DNA of 64,000 nt, from assembly GCA_033762255.1 (NCBI GenBank), contig JANRLT010000021.1:124001-188000 (forward strand), written 5' to 3'. Made by a program: the position numbers and the translations under genes. Position 1 is the stretch's first letter. Every line of letters starts with the position of its first letter. Below are positions 55,571 to 64,000 of the stretch, one piece after another. The notes under the pieces were generated by a model. It did no database searches. It saw only the letters and a program-made list of their open reading frames with translations, and was not told the origin of the DNA. Source of the stretch: Pirellulales bacterium (GTDB taxonomy: Bacteria; Planctomycetota; Planctomycetia; Pirellulales; JALHPA01).

Positions 55571-56566
55571 TTAGGTATCCTGATAAGCAACCGGTTGGCC
55601 GGTCATCTTGAGGTAGGCCACGTTTGCGAGCAAATAACCAAATAGCCCCACCGCAATGGCACCAATGATTGTGATGAATATTACCACAAAAATCAAAAAG
55701 AGCACCAACCCCGTTAAAAATAGGGTGAGTTTATTTCCTTCTGTATATTTTGTACATAAGCTATATACCTCTCCAACATTCGCATTTTTATCCACGACAA
55801 ATTGAAACGCAGGAGCAAACATTAACCCAAGATAGATTCCCGGCACGATTAACAGTAAAAAACCGATAATAACAGCAATACCTACCATCAATGAAGTTAA
55901 CAGAAAGTTAGTAAAATAAGGGCCGCCACTAGTCAGGTCATTAAATTCTGATGGTTCACCGCGGGCTACTTTGAGCAAAAATTTAATTAATCCTGCGCCG
56001 AAAAACACATTTACTGGCAAGGTCACAGCCAAATTAAGCAGTATTCCCAAAAAGCCAAAAGAATCATTTAGAAAAATGGCATCTGCAATCCGACCGATGA
56101 TATTCGTGATCAGTCCCGTAATGAACACCCCAAATAACACGCTCGACCAACGTTGCTTAAAAACTTTCCAGGTGGAGTTAAGCAGATCGCCAATCTCAAG
56201 CTTGGTGTGCTGCATTTCTCCCGTGCCGACGGGCTCTCCTTGATACGTCCGCACCGTTTGAGGGGCCGCGTACGGATTTTCGGCCTGACCGGGCTGCGGG
56301 CCACCCCAGTTGGGGGCTCCGGGGGCTGGTGGCGGCTGAAACTGCGGGAAATTTCCTCCCGGCGGAGGAGGGGGCGGCGGCGTGAATCCACCCGCCGGAA
56401 AACTGGGGGCCAAGGGAGACGCCACGCCAGCCCCCGGCGAGGGAACTGCTCCCCCCGGCACGGTCAATAACGTGGTGCAATTAGGGCATTTCGCCGTCCG
56501 ACCGGCAAATTCCTCGGGGACGCGCAGCTTCTTTTGGCACGAACCGCAGACAAATTCGATCGGCAT
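55571..56566 (-). CDS. Zinc-ribbon multipass membrane protein
   Basis: 331 residues from ATG 56566; the longer frame upstream has no homology character. An N-terminal ribbon (Cys7, Cys10, Cys27, Cys30 in EFVCGSCQKKLRVPEEFAG, then KCPNC), a Pro-rich linker (43-110) with ENPYAAPQ (96-103), then about six hydrophobic helices (VLFGVFITGLITNIIGRI, IAVIIGFLLLIVPGIYLGLM, LFLTGLVLFLIFVVIFITII). The C-terminal membrane domain resembles DUF975/YciC-like proteins. Function unknown. NPYAAPQ is also in the O-antigen-ligase-like protein at 14.8-16.4 kb. Confidence 0.85.
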   Translation of the reverse strand: MPIEFVCGSCQKKLRVPEEFAGRTAKCPNCTTLLTVPGGAVPSPGAGVASPLAPSFPAGGFTPPPPPPPGGNFPQFQPPPAPGAPNWGGPQPGQAENPYAAPQTVRTYQGEPVGTGEMQHTKLEIGDLLNSTWKVFKQRWSSVLFGVFITGLITNIIGRIADAIFLNDSFGFLGILLNLAVTLPVNVFFGAGLIKFLLKVARGEPSEFNDLTSGGPYFTNFLLTSLMVGIAVIIGFLLLIVPGIYLGLMFAPAFQFVVDKNANVGEVYSLCTKYTEGNKLTLFLTGLVLFLIFVVIFITIIGAIAVGLFGYLLANVAYLKMTGQPVAYQDT

Positions 56567-56738
56567 GGGATTGGCCCTGGAAAAATTTGCGTTTGATTTC
56601 AACTGGGAAATATCCGTGGCAGCCCTAGGCAGGGGACGGACGCAGCTAGATTGTGTCGAGTGCCGGGGAAAGTTGCAAGAATTCTTTCGGTGAATTCCGG
56701 GAAATCTTGGTAAAACCCCGCCTCTGTACCGCACGTAC

Positions 56739-56758
56739 CGGCGGACTTACGTCCGCCG
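56739..56758. repeat. Hairpin with TTAC loop
   Basis: CGGCGGAC / GTCCGCCG (56739-56746 and 56751-56758) is a perfect 8-bp stem with TTAC loop, next to the heptamer repeats. One of several small perfect hairpins in this region. Confidence 0.5.
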
Positions 56759-56759
56759 C

Positions 56760-56986
56760 TCGTCCCGCGTCTCCCATCTCCCGTCTCCCGCGTCTCCCAT
56801 TTCCCGTCTCCCGTCTCCCGTCATATCGCGCTCCGCTGCGCGTCGCGGCTAAACTTGCCGCGTCCCGCGCCTCCCGTCTCCCGTCTCCCGTCTCCCGTCT
56901 CCCGTCTCCCGTCTCCCGTCTCCCGTCTCCCGTCTCCCGTCATTTCGCGCTCCGCTGCGCGTCGCGGCTAAACTTGCCGCGTCCCG
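56760..56986. repeat. Heptamer (CTCCCGT) tandem repeats with duplicated 47-bp flank
   Basis: Bases 56871-56940 are ten perfect copies of CTCCCGT. A degenerate array of the same heptamer spans about 56764-56820. Each array is followed by a 47-bp block (56821-56867 and 56940-56986) that starts TCATxTCGCGCTCCGCTGCG and ends CTTGCCGCGTCCCG. The block repeats every 119 bp and is nearly identical between copies. No gene is seen. Confidence 0.85.
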
Positions 56987-57021
56987 CCGATACCATCGGC
57001 GGCTTTGTTACCTTGACGCGC

Positions 57022-57042
57022 GTCCCGTCCGGCGGACGGGAC
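57022..57042. repeat. Hairpin with GGC loop, same as the one at 61.19 kb
   Basis: GTCCCGTCC / GGACGGGAC around GGC, a perfect 9-bp stem followed by CTACACC. An identical hairpin lies at 61190-61210, followed by CTACCC. Confidence 0.6.
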
Positions 57043-57059
57043 CTACACCTCACTGGAAT

Positions 57060-57811
57060 TTTGTAAAAACGCTTGACGAATTCCAACATGTTCCGTATAG
57101 TCACCTGCATGATCCGCCGGGTTGGTGGTCGGGTTGCGTTGTTCGCACTCGACAAACAAGGGAACTGTGGTCGGGTGGGTTGGATAATTCACGTCGCATT
57201 CGATATTTTTTCGCGTTTGCGATCAGGCTTAGCCACTTCCGCCTTATTCCGCGACGGCCCCGCCGCTGTGATCGGGTAAGTATGGATTTGTCGGGGATTC
57301 TTGGCTCCATATCTTGGCAGCCACGAGTTATCGGCACCATCCACACACTGAACGGCCTCTCTGTTTGTGGCCATTGCGTTGGTTGTTGTGAGTAATCACA
57401 AATACCATTTGCGCGAGAAGGCCCTGGCTGTTTTGCCCGTAAGTCAGAAGACCTACCAACACGGTTCGAACGCGACTTCACGAGGGTCTGAAGTCTGTTC
57501 GGGTTTGTCGGTAATGATCTTAGAGTCGATGGCATTCTTGGATTAGCCGGCAATCTTTACTCAAAGGGACGCTAATCGCGCTTCACGTTTCGTCGCCAGC
57601 CCCCCGCTGCGCGCTACGGATGAAAATGCCAGCCCCGGACTGCGTTTAACGTATTTCCGTGTCCCGCAAAATTCCTCCATAGCCTCCGGCGCGAGGTCCG
57701 CGTAAAACGTGCGCGCCTGCGTTAAATGGAATGCCCCCGCGACCTGCCCACCAACCGGGATGCGCCCCTGCGCCGGGCCGCGCTTTCCCCACCGCCACGC
57801 CTCCGCGGGGC
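57060..57811. other. Intergenic region with no convincing gene
   Basis: About 750 nt. Frames of up to 150 codons exist on both strands but show no domain, low-complexity composition and no ribosome-binding site. The sequence may hold decayed gene remnants. The promoter of the DUF1559 gene should be at its right end. Confidence 0.45.
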
Positions 57812-58603
57812 GTGATTCGCGCGGCGGTCCGCGCGTTTACGCTGGTGGAGTTAATGGTGGTGATCGCGATTATCGGCCTTTTGGTAGCGCTCTTATTCGC
57901 GGGGTTGCAGGCGGCTCGTTCCGCCGCGCACAAAACTCGCTGCGGCAATAACTTGCGGCAAATTGGCCTGGCGTTGGTCGCTTATCATGACGCCCACAAG
58001 CAGTTCCCCCCCGGCGGGATCGAATGGCGGTCCAAACCGACCGATAACGATCGTCGACAACACGCCTGGTCGGCCTTGGTACTCCCTTTTTTAGAGGAAA
58101 CACCCCTCTATCGGCGGATCGATTTTGAACTTCCGTTTGATCATCCGGACAATGCCCCGGCCGCTATGACGGTTGTTCCCGTGTATCTGTGCCCGGCGTC
58201 GCTGCGGGGGGAACCCTTGGCCAGGGGACGGGGGGCGTGCGATTACGGCGGCATCTATGGCGAACGGATTTCCCGCCCTAACGACCCGCCGCGCGGCATC
58301 CTAATTTATGACCAGGCGTTTCGCGCGCGGCAAATCACCGATGGCCTGAGCCACACGATCATCGTGGGGGAAGATTCGCAATTTACTGACGGCCAATGGA
58401 TCAATGGGCGGAACATCTTTGATCAGGCGTTTGCCATCAACGCGGCCCCGCCGTTTGAAAATGACATCCGCAGCGGGCACCCGCGTGGGGCACAGGTCGT
58501 ATTGGCGGATGCGTCCGTCCATTTTTTGCGCGAGGAGCTATCCCTGCGCACATTGGCCGCACTTTGCACGCGGGCGGAGGGGGATCACGTGGGTGAGTAT
58601 TAA
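57812..58603 (+). CDS. DUF1559 family prepilin-like protein
   Basis: 263 residues from GTG 57812, which gives a short leader before the prepilin signature AFTLVELMVVIAIIGLLVAL; an ATG at 57731 would add 27 Pro-rich residues. The hydrophobic helix and Glu5-equivalent of type IV pilin-like N-termini are present. The DUF1559 part follows (RCGNNLRQIGLALVAYHDAH, FPPGGIEWRSKP) and ends with SGHPRGAQVVLADASVHFLR, the planctomycete signature of the family. This family is massively expanded in planctomycetes; the proteins are cell-surface or pseudopilin-like. Function unknown. Alone on the plus strand. Confidence 0.92.
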   Translation: MIRAAVRAFTLVELMVVIAIIGLLVALLFAGLQAARSAAHKTRCGNNLRQIGLALVAYHDAHKQFPPGGIEWRSKPTDNDRRQHAWSALVLPFLEETPLYRRIDFELPFDHPDNAPAAMTVVPVYLCPASLRGEPLARGRGACDYGGIYGERISRPNDPPRGILIYDQAFRARQITDGLSHTIIVGEDSQFTDGQWINGRNIFDQAFAINAAPPFENDIRSGHPRGAQVVLADASVHFLREELSLRTLAALCTRAEGDHVGEY

Positions 58604-58686
58604 AGTAGTTCTGGCTTCAGCCCGTTACTTGTTGTTTACACCCCCTAACTTTAACGACGGTTGAAAGTCATGAGTATCATGCGAAT

Positions 58687-58814
58687 GAATCGGGCCGTTG
58701 GCCCTATAACTTGTGTTTTACTGTTAACCTAGGGCGACGCTGCGCTTGCCCTAGGCTGGGACAGGTCGGGCCGTTGGCTCGCAAAGAATCGAATGCCTTT
58801 GGCCCGCGAAGACT
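58687..58814 (+). repeat. 128-bp inverted repeat, left copy
   Basis: Contains GAATCGGGCCGTTGGCCCT at one end, CCTAGGGCGACGCTGCGCTT with GCCCTAGGCTGGGA in the centre, and CCTTTGGCCCGCGAAG at the other end. Its reverse complement matches 60970-61097. Internal GGGCCGTTGGCCC and CCTAGGGC...GCCCTAGG are themselves palindromes. Confidence 0.8.
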
Positions 58815-58893
58815 TCAATAACAATCAATCTCTACAGAACAAAAAATCTAGGTGTTAGTAGTACAAGATCACATTTTCCCCCGGGAGCCAATC

Positions 58894-60573
58894 ATGACAC
58901 ACTTCTTGACTCGACAATTAATCGTCTGCCTGCTCTTATTCTGCGCTATTGATTTATCCCAGGCACGCGCCGCGACGATCACGCTAGAGGATCAAAGTCT
59001 CCTTCCCAACTCGCAACGGAATAATCCCGCGTTTGTCTCTGGCGGAGCGGCCTTTAACAATTTTTATGACGCTGGCACGGACTATTGGGCCGGTTGGGCG
59101 GTCTCCACTCAAACGGACATAACTACCGCCGGGTACTTTAACCAGTACAGCGCGTATGCCTTACCCGCTGGGGGTGGGGCTGGCGGCTCAAGTACCTACG
59201 CCTTGACTTATCTGGACGGCATTACGATTCCCAGGATCACGCTGCCTGCCGGGTCGCAACCGGTTTCCCTGCAAGTGGCCAACACTACTTACGCCGCGCT
59301 GTCGATGCGGGATGGGGATAGCTTTGTCGGACCAAAATTTGGCGGAACGGATGGCAATCTGCCGGATTTTTTGCTGTTAAAAATTACAGGTCTCAATGCC
59401 TTGAACCAACCCGTGGGGACGCCGATTGATTTTTATCTGGCCGATTTTCGGTTTGCGGATAATAGCCTGGATTACATGCTCACTGCTTGGACGAATGTGG
59501 ACTTGACCCCCTTGGCCGGAGCCACTCAACTGACGTTTGCGATTAGCGGCTCGCGAAATAACAATTTTGGCCTGTTGACCCCCGCATATTTTGCCCTGGA
59601 TAATTTGGAAGTGACCGTCATCCCGGAACCAGGGCTGGTGTGGGCGACTGTGGCGATTTTATGCCTGGGTGGTATTGGATTATTGATAAGAAAAAGCCCC
59701 CGCGCTGCCACAGTGTCAATCTTTTTTTGCACAGGGAGTCTGCTGTTACTCAATTCCACACCCGCCGTGGCGGGGCCGTTTAGCGTGGCGCCGATTGCAG
59801 CCGCAGACCCCGCGATCATCCACTGGGCCAGCGAAGTGAGCAGCTACCAGCCAGCGGCCGATTTAGATCCCGCGACGCAAATGCTGGCCCACGCCTTAGG
59901 TCCGGCCAACGGCAACATCGTGTCGCTGGGGGATTTGACCGCGGCGCAAATCACCGCCGGAATTCCGGCGGGGCGGATCACGCTGGGCTTTGCCACCCCC
60001 TTTGTCGATGGACCGGGGTGGGACCTGGCGGTATTTGAAAACGCCGGGGCCTTTTTTACCGCGCCGTTTATCTTTGGCGAACTGGGTTATGTGGAAGTCT
60101 CGAGCAACGGCGTGGATTTTGCCCGGTTTGCCAGCGAGTCGTTAAATGTGGAACAAGGGGCGGGAATTCCCGGCGACACGGAACTAAATGTCGCCTTTGG
60201 GCGGGCGTTTGCCGGACTGAATGTGACCAACACGCGGAACCTAGCGGGCGTGCATGCCAGCTTATTAGGAACGCCGTTTGACCTAGGGGAGCTGGCCACG
60301 CATCCGCTGGTTAGCGGGGGGCTTTTGGACCTGCAAAACGTCCGATATGTGCGCATTATCGACGTGCCGGGGAACGGGGCGTTCCTCGATAGTCAGGGCC
60401 GGCCGATCCTGGACCCCTGGCCGGGTACGGGGAACACCGCGGGATTTGACCTGGACGCCGTGGGCGTGCGATACATCGTGCCCGAGCCGGGAATGCTGCT
60501 CATGGCGTGCGCGGGTTTGGCGGCCTGGGCGTGGAGGCGAGGGAAAAAGTGTGGTGTTATTAAAGGTATATAA
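58894..60573 (+). CDS. Double PEP-CTERM protein (DUF4465-like domain plus second exported domain)
   Basis: 559 residues from ATG 58894 (GGGAG 8 nt upstream). A signal peptide (1-26) precedes a DUF4465-like domain (about 30-240, [20 protein letters not shown]). An internal PEP-CTERM signal follows at about 245-270 ([20 protein letters not shown], then RKS). A second signal-like stretch ([20 protein letters not shown]) is then in frame, and a second domain (about 300-525) ends in a second PEP-CTERM signal ([20 protein letters not shown], then RGKK). Such signals direct sorting by exosortase with an EPS context. The layout looks like two adjacent PEP-CTERM genes fused after stop loss: GTG 59713 would start the second with a normal signal peptide. 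Flanked by 128-bp inverted repeats. Confidence 0.88.
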   Translation: MTHFLTRQLIVCLLLFCAIDLSQARAATITLEDQSLLPNSQRNNPAFVSGGAAFNNFYDAGTDYWAGWAVSTQTDITTAGYFNQYSAYALPAGGGAGGSSTYALTYLDGITIPRITLPAGSQPVSLQVANTTYAALSMRDGDSFVGPKFGGTDGNLPDFLLLKITGLNALNQPVGTPIDFYLADFRFADNSLDYMLTAWTNVDLTPLAGATQLTFAISGSRNNNFGLLTPAYFALDNLEVTVIPEPGLVWATVAILCLGGIGLLIRKSPRAATVSIFFCTGSLLLLNSTPAVAGPFSVAPIAAADPAIIHWASEVSSYQPAADLDPATQMLAHALGPANGNIVSLGDLTAAQITAGIPAGRITLGFATPFVDGPGWDLAVFENAGAFFTAPFIFGELGYVEVSSNGVDFARFASESLNVEQGAGIPGDTELNVAFGRAFAGLNVTNTRNLAGVHASLLGTPFDLGELATHPLVSGGLLDLQNVRYVRIIDVPGNGAFLDSQGRPILDPWPGTGNTAGFDLDAVGVRYIVPEPGMLLMACAGLAAWAWRRGKKCGVIKGI

Positions 60574-60580
60574 AAACATT

Positions 60581-60850
60581 TTTAGCACAGAGTCACGAAG
60601 GTACATTAATTTGAAATTTGAAATTTGAGATTTGAGATTCTAAATCTGAAATCTGGGATTTGAGATCCGAAATTAGCACATCCGCGTCATCTGTGTTCCA
60701 ATCTGCTCCGTGGAATTCGATCTGGTTCTCCCTCCATTCCGCCTTATAAATTCAGTCGGATTTTTAGCACGGAGTCACGAAGGAATACACAGAGGCGCAC
60801 AGAGAAGAATGACAGAAGTACACAAGGATAATGATTTGAAATTTGAGATT
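60581..60850. repeat. CACGGAG-type repeats and TTTGAGAT low-complexity tract
   Basis: TTTAGCACAGAGTCACGAAG (60581-60600) and TTTTTAGCACGGAGTCACGA with AGGAATACACAGAGGCGCAC (60761-60800) are forward copies of the elements seen at 3.5 kb. Between them, and at 60836-60850, oligomers such as AATTTGAAATTTGAGATTTG repeat. The roughly 700-nt region after the PEP-CTERM gene contains no gene. Confidence 0.7.
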
Positions 60851-60969
60851 GAAGTCTGTCAAAATCAAAATTTCCAATCCGTAAAATTCCGTACTACCAA
60901 CCTTTCAAAGCTTCGAAATGTGCTAAGATTATTCGTTGCCCAAGCATTTGATTGCCAAGGGTGTTTAAT

Positions 60970-61097
60970 CCTTTGCGGGCTAAAGGCGTTTGTTAATTTT
61001 TGCGGGCCAAAGGCCCGACCTATCCCAGCCTAGGGCAAGCGCAGCGTCGCCCTAGGTAAATAGAAAGAAACAAATGGAAGGGCCAACGGCCCGATTC
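60970..61097 (-). repeat. 128-bp inverted repeat, right copy
   Basis: Reverse complement of 58687-58814 with good identity at both ends and in the centre (CCTAGGGCAAGCGCAGCGTC, written on the plus strand as GCCTAGGGCAAGCGC). Same length as the left copy. Together they enclose the double PEP-CTERM gene. Confidence 0.8.
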
Positions 61098-61136
61098 TTC
61101 CAGTTCAACTAACAAAGTCAATTTACAGCCTTGGGT

Positions 61137-61272
61137 TTCGGGCTGAAGCCCGAACTATGCCTATCCGTGGCAATGAATTTCTCGCGCCTGTCCCGTCCGG
61201 CGGACGGGACCTACCCACTCCACGGCACCGGGACGGTGCCTACTACAATCTCTACGGCACCGGGACGGTGCC
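61137..61272. repeat. Cluster of four small perfect hairpins upstream of the methyltransferase
   Basis: TTCGGGCTGAAGCCCGAA (61137-61154); GTCCCGTCC/GGACGGGAC around GGC (61190-61210); GGCACCGGGACGGTGCC twice (61224-61240 and 61256-61272), each with a GGA loop and each followed by TACTACAA. The last hairpin ends 11 nt before the methyltransferase ATG, so it would sit in the leader or the initiation region of its mRNA. Confidence 0.75.
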
Positions 61273-61283
61273 TACTACAATTC

Positions 61284-62108
61284 ATGTCGCACCTTGAACA
61301 TAATCGCCGCGCGTGGGATACCCTGGTCAGTCGTCAAGAGCGGCACACCCTGGCCGCGCGGGATGAGGATTTTGCCGATCCGCTGGCCACGATCAACGCC
61401 GATGGCTGGCTGGGGGAGGGGGTGACGGGTAAACGCGTGCTTTGTCTGGCGGCGGGCGGAGGGCGGCATAGCGCGCTTTATGCCGCGGCGGGGGGCGTGG
61501 TGACCGTGGTGGACCTGAGTCCCGCGATGCTGGCCCTGGACCGGGCTGTGGCCGCCGAGCGAAATTTGCCGATTCGCATCGTCGAAACCAGCATGGACAA
61601 CCTGCGGATGTTTGCCACCGGAGAGTTTGACCTGGTCGTGCAACCGGTTAGCACCTGTTATGTGCCGGATATCTTGGCCGTGTATCGGCAAGTCGCCTGG
61701 GTGTTACGGCCGGATGGCGTGTACATTAGCCAGCATAAATCCCCTGTCAGCCTGCAATGCGCGGTCGAGCCAAATGCGCAAGGGCGGTATGAACTGCGGG
61801 AACCCTATTATCGAGCCGGTCCCTTGCCCGACGTAACCGGCAGTCCCCATCGCGAGGGGGGAACGTTAGAGTATTTGCATCGCTGGCAGGAACTCATCGG
61901 CGGACTGTGCCAAGCGGGTTTTGTGATCGAGGATTGCCGCGAACCGCCGCACGCGCGGGCTAGCGCCGCGGCGGGAGTATTTGGCCACCGCAGCCAATTC
62001 GTGGCCCCGTATATCCGGCTGAAAGCGCGGCGGGTGACGGCGGGTAATTCCAGCACATTTAACGGTAAAAACAAAGACTCGAGCGTTAATTTATGGTTGC
62101 CCGAATAG
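61284..62108 (+). CDS. Class I SAM-dependent methyltransferase
   Basis: 274 residues from ATG 61284; the frame continues upstream through hairpin repeats, which are not coding. Motif I is RVLCLAAGGGRHSALYAAAG, motif II VVTVVDLSPAMLAL, motif III region FDLVVQPVSTCYVPD with the post-motif LRPDGVYISQ. A C-terminal extension of about 90 residues (REPYYRAGPLPDVTGSPHRE) is characteristic of the cyclopropane/UbiE-like group but its substrate is unknown. The RBS is not visible; the start lies directly after the hairpin cluster. Alone on the plus strand. Confidence 0.88.
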   Translation: MSHLEHNRRAWDTLVSRQERHTLAARDEDFADPLATINADGWLGEGVTGKRVLCLAAGGGRHSALYAAAGGVVTVVDLSPAMLALDRAVAAERNLPIRIVETSMDNLRMFATGEFDLVVQPVSTCYVPDILAVYRQVAWVLRPDGVYISQHKSPVSLQCAVEPNAQGRYELREPYYRAGPLPDVTGSPHREGGTLEYLHRWQELIGGLCQAGFVIEDCREPPHARASAAAGVFGHRSQFVAPYIRLKARRVTAGNSSTFNGKNKDSSVNLWLPE

Positions 62109-62245
62109 TAAAGTGTGTTAACGTAAACTGATCACCGTAAAAATTTCCTGCTTTGCCGATATCGTGATATAATAATAGAAAAATTTTGGAGCACAGTGTT
62201 CTTACCTCAATCAAGCTGCGATTTTTATTTCTTTGGACTGCATGC

Positions 62246-64000
62246 ATGACACAGATACTGATTCAACAAATCACGTTTCGCAGCCACTCACTCATCTCCC
62301 GACGGATGGTCGCTCTGCTTTTTATAATTGGCACGGCGGTCATCAGGGATACTTGGGGGGCTCAGTTGCCCGCAGTTGATGCCCCTTCCGTCTCTCCACC
62401 CCCAATCGACTTCCTAAAGGACATTCAGCCGCTGCTCTCCCGCTGCACCAGTTGCCACGGCATCGAACACCAAGAAGCCGGCCTCAACCTGCAAGTCCGC
62501 GCCGCCGCCCAAAAGGGAAGCGACAGCGGACCGGTCATTGTTCCCGGCAAACCAGAAGAAAGTCTCTTATTCCAGCGCGTGACATCGACCGACCCCCAAA
62601 CCGTCATGCCCCCGCCCGAGGAAAATAAACAGCTCTCTTCTGCCCAAGTTGATATGCTCAAACGCTGGATCGCCGCCGGGGCCGTCTGGCCCGACAGCGC
62701 CGAAGGCTCCGGCACCAATCATTTGGCGTACAAGCCCCCTAGCCGACCTCCCTTGCCCACGGTAAAGGACACTGCTTGGGTGCGGCAGCCGTGGGATGCG
62801 TTTGTGCTCATGACATTGGAACAAAAAGGGTGGCAGCCAACGGCGGCCGCGGACCGGGCGACTTGGCTGCGGCGCGTGAGCCTGGATTTGATTGGCCTCC
62901 CCCCGACGCCAACCGAGGTCACGGCCTTTTTGCAGGATGAGTCGCCGGATGCCTACGAAAAAGTGGTGGAACGGCTGCTGGCCAGTCCCCGTTATGGCGA
63001 ACGTTGGGCCAGTTACTGGCTGGATTTGGCCCGGTATGCGGATACCAATGGCTATGAAAAAGATGGCAGCCGCGTGATGTGGCTCTATCGCGATTGGGTG
63101 ATCGGGGCGTTTAACCGCGATTTGCCGTTTGACCAATTCACGATCGAGCAACTGGCGGGGGACCTCTTGCCAAATGCCACGCCAGAGCAGCGGATCGCCA
63201 CCGGATTTCACCGCAACACGATGATCAATACCGAAGGGGGTGTTGATCCCGAGGAATACCGCAATGTGGTGAATGTGGACCGGGTGAACACCACCGCCGC
63301 GGTCTGGCTAGCCACCACGCTCAACTGTGCCCAATGTCACACGCACAAGTACGATCCGTTTAAGCAAAAAGAGTACTATCAACTGTTGGCGTTTTTTAAT
63401 AACAATGCCGACTCCGCCACGGGTGAAAGCGTGGTGGAGGAGTTTCCCACACCGGCGCAAGCGGCGGCCTTGGCGGAACTGGACGCCCACGAGAAAATCC
63501 CCCACGGCTCGGTCGAACTTAAACCCCTGCGGGACAAAATCAATGAACTACGCAATCAAATTCGGGGACAAATCCCACGGACCATGATCATGCGCGACCA
63601 GCCCGAACCGCGCAAAACCCATATTCATATCCGGGGGAGTTTTTTGAATCCGGGAGAGGAAGTGACGGCGGGCTTTCCGGCTGTATTAAGCACCGCATCC
63701 TCCGCTCCCAATTCCTCGGATTCCGCCGCGAATTCAGCTAATTCGATGGACAATGCAACCAATCGCCTGGCCCTGGCCCGCTGGCTGGTTGACCGCCAAA
63801 ATCCCCTTACCGCGCGGGTGCTGGTCAATCGGATGTGGGAGCAGTTTTTTGGGCGGGGAATTGTCGGGACCAGCGAGGATTTTGGAACGCGGGGAGACAC
63901 GCCCACGCATCCGGAACTACTGGACTGGCTAGCGGTGGAATTCATGGAGCGGGGCTGGAGCCTCAAGCAATTGCACAGGTCAATTGTGCTATCGGCCACA
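62246..64000 (+). CDS. PSCyt1/DUF1549/DUF1553 planctomycete cytochrome-like protein (3' truncated by window edge)
   Basis: 585 codons visible, open to base 64000; the stop is outside the window. A signal peptide (residues 1-40) is followed by PSCyt1, with the haem-binding motif CTSCHG in [20 protein letters not shown], then [11 protein letters not shown] and MPPPEE, the usual cytochrome-c region. DUF1549 follows ([40 protein letters not shown]) with [20 protein letters not shown], a second CxxCH-like motif. DUF1553 begins at about residue 500 ([40 protein letters not shown]). This family is a planctomycete hallmark, exported and thought to act in polysaccharide or sulfated-glycan degradation. 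A DUF1501 partner gene usually follows it. Confidence 0.96.
   Translation, partial: MTQILIQQITFRSHSLISRRMVALLFIIGTAVIRDTWGAQLPAVDAPSVSPPPIDFLKDIQPLLSRCTSCHGIEHQEAGLNLQVRAAAQKGSDSGPVIVPGKPEESLLFQRVTSTDPQTVMPPPEENKQLSSAQVDMLKRWIAAGAVWPDSAEGSGTNHLAYKPPSRPPLPTVKDTAWVRQPWDAFVLMTLEQKGWQPTAAADRATWLRRVSLDLIGLPPTPTEVTAFLQDESPDAYEKVVERLLASPRYGERWASYWLDLARYADTNGYEKDGSRVMWLYRDWVIGAFNRDLPFDQFTIEQLAGDLLPNATPEQRIATGFHRNTMINTEGGVDPEEYRNVVNVDRVNTTAAVWLATTLNCAQCHTHKYDPFKQKEYYQLLAFFNNNADSATGESVVEEFPTPAQAAALAELDAHEKIPHGSVELKPLRDKINELRNQIRGQIPRTMIMRDQPEPRKTHIHIRGSFLNPGEEVTAGFPAVLSTASSAPNSSDSAANSANSMDNATNRLALARWLVDRQNPLTARVLVNRMWEQFFGRGIVGTSEDFGTRGDTPTHPELLDWLAVEFMERGWSLKQLHRSIVLSAT

Noticed and set aside
56871-56940. 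Heptamer array as CRISPR
   Set aside because: Repeat unit is 7 bp without spacers.
57101-57553. Minus-strand frame of 150 codons
   Set aside because: Arg/Pro/Ser-rich composition typical of a random frame; no domain or ribosome-binding site.
60710-61033. Plus-strand frame of 107 codons after the PEP-CTERM gene
   Set aside because: It is built from low-complexity and repeat sequence.
62154-62173. TTGCCG...TATAAT as a sigma-70 promoter for the PSCyt1 gene
   Set aside because: The TATAAT is good, but the -35 candidates have the wrong spacing or poor match.

Overview
The window looks like part of a planctomycete chromosome, most likely from the Pirellulales side of the phylum. This rests on family content, not on a database search. 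The markers are a PSCyt1/DUF1549/DUF1553 c-type-cytochrome-like protein, a DUF1559 prepilin-like protein, a double PEP-CTERM protein, Tat-exported Gfo/Idh/MocA oxidoreductases, a B12-domain MerR regulator, FloA, and NPYAAP motifs in the cytosolic tails of membrane proteins. Genes lie on both strands in short operons, Shine-Dalgarno sequences are often weak, and intergenic DNA is rich in short perfect hairpins and low-complexity repeats. I saw no rRNA, tRNA, insertion sequence, prophage or CRISPR array.

Left part (1-25 kb). A truncated aconitase is followed by a GH2-like remnant protein and a MoeB/ThiF-type E1 enzyme. A two-gene signalling unit follows: an ammonium-transporter/hybrid-histidine-kinase/HPt chimera overlaps by 4 nt an HD-GYP response regulator, suggesting ammonium sensing coupled to c-di-GMP breakdown. 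Next come an SRPBCC-ArsR-VOC operon with its own candidate operator and terminator, a HEAT/TPR protein, an HlyD-type adaptor, oligoendopeptidase F, an O-antigen-ligase-like protein, a sugar isomerase, a small secreted protein and a Tat-exported oxidoreductase. A CarH-like regulator whose cobalamin-binding residues have been replaced is divergent from a sigma-70 family factor with a near-consensus promoter. A PDZ-containing M28 peptidase closes this part.

Middle part (25-44 kb). A degenerate receiver precedes an FHA-GAF histidine kinase, followed by an aldo/keto reductase, TatD, an MGDG-synthase-like glycosyltransferase and a convergent App1-like phosphatidate phosphatase. A metal ABC transporter (binding lipoprotein, ATPase, two permeases) follows; both permeases carry a C-terminal DtxR/MntR-like module with most metal ligands intact. 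Then come a TPR membrane protein and a FloA (bacterial flotillin) locus with two paralogous double-zinc-ribbon membrane proteins and a winged-helix AAA ATPase.

Right part (44-64 kb). An ABC ATPase sits with a large membrane protein and a MazG-like enzyme. They are followed by a Cof-type phosphatase, nrdR, ispD, a free-standing ammonium transporter with a good sigma-54 promoter, two membrane proteins, a second Gfo/Idh/MocA oxidoreductase, the DUF1559 protein, a PEP-CTERM gene flanked by 128-bp inverted repeats, a SAM methyltransferase and the 5' part of a PSCyt1/DUF1549 gene that runs off the end.

The strongest candidates for new biology are the ammonium-to-c-di-GMP unit, the metal transporter with built-in DtxR modules, the B12-independent CarH-like switch beside a sigma factor, the FloA/zinc-ribbon/AAA locus, and a family of REP-like hairpins with trinucleotide loops and compensatory stem changes.
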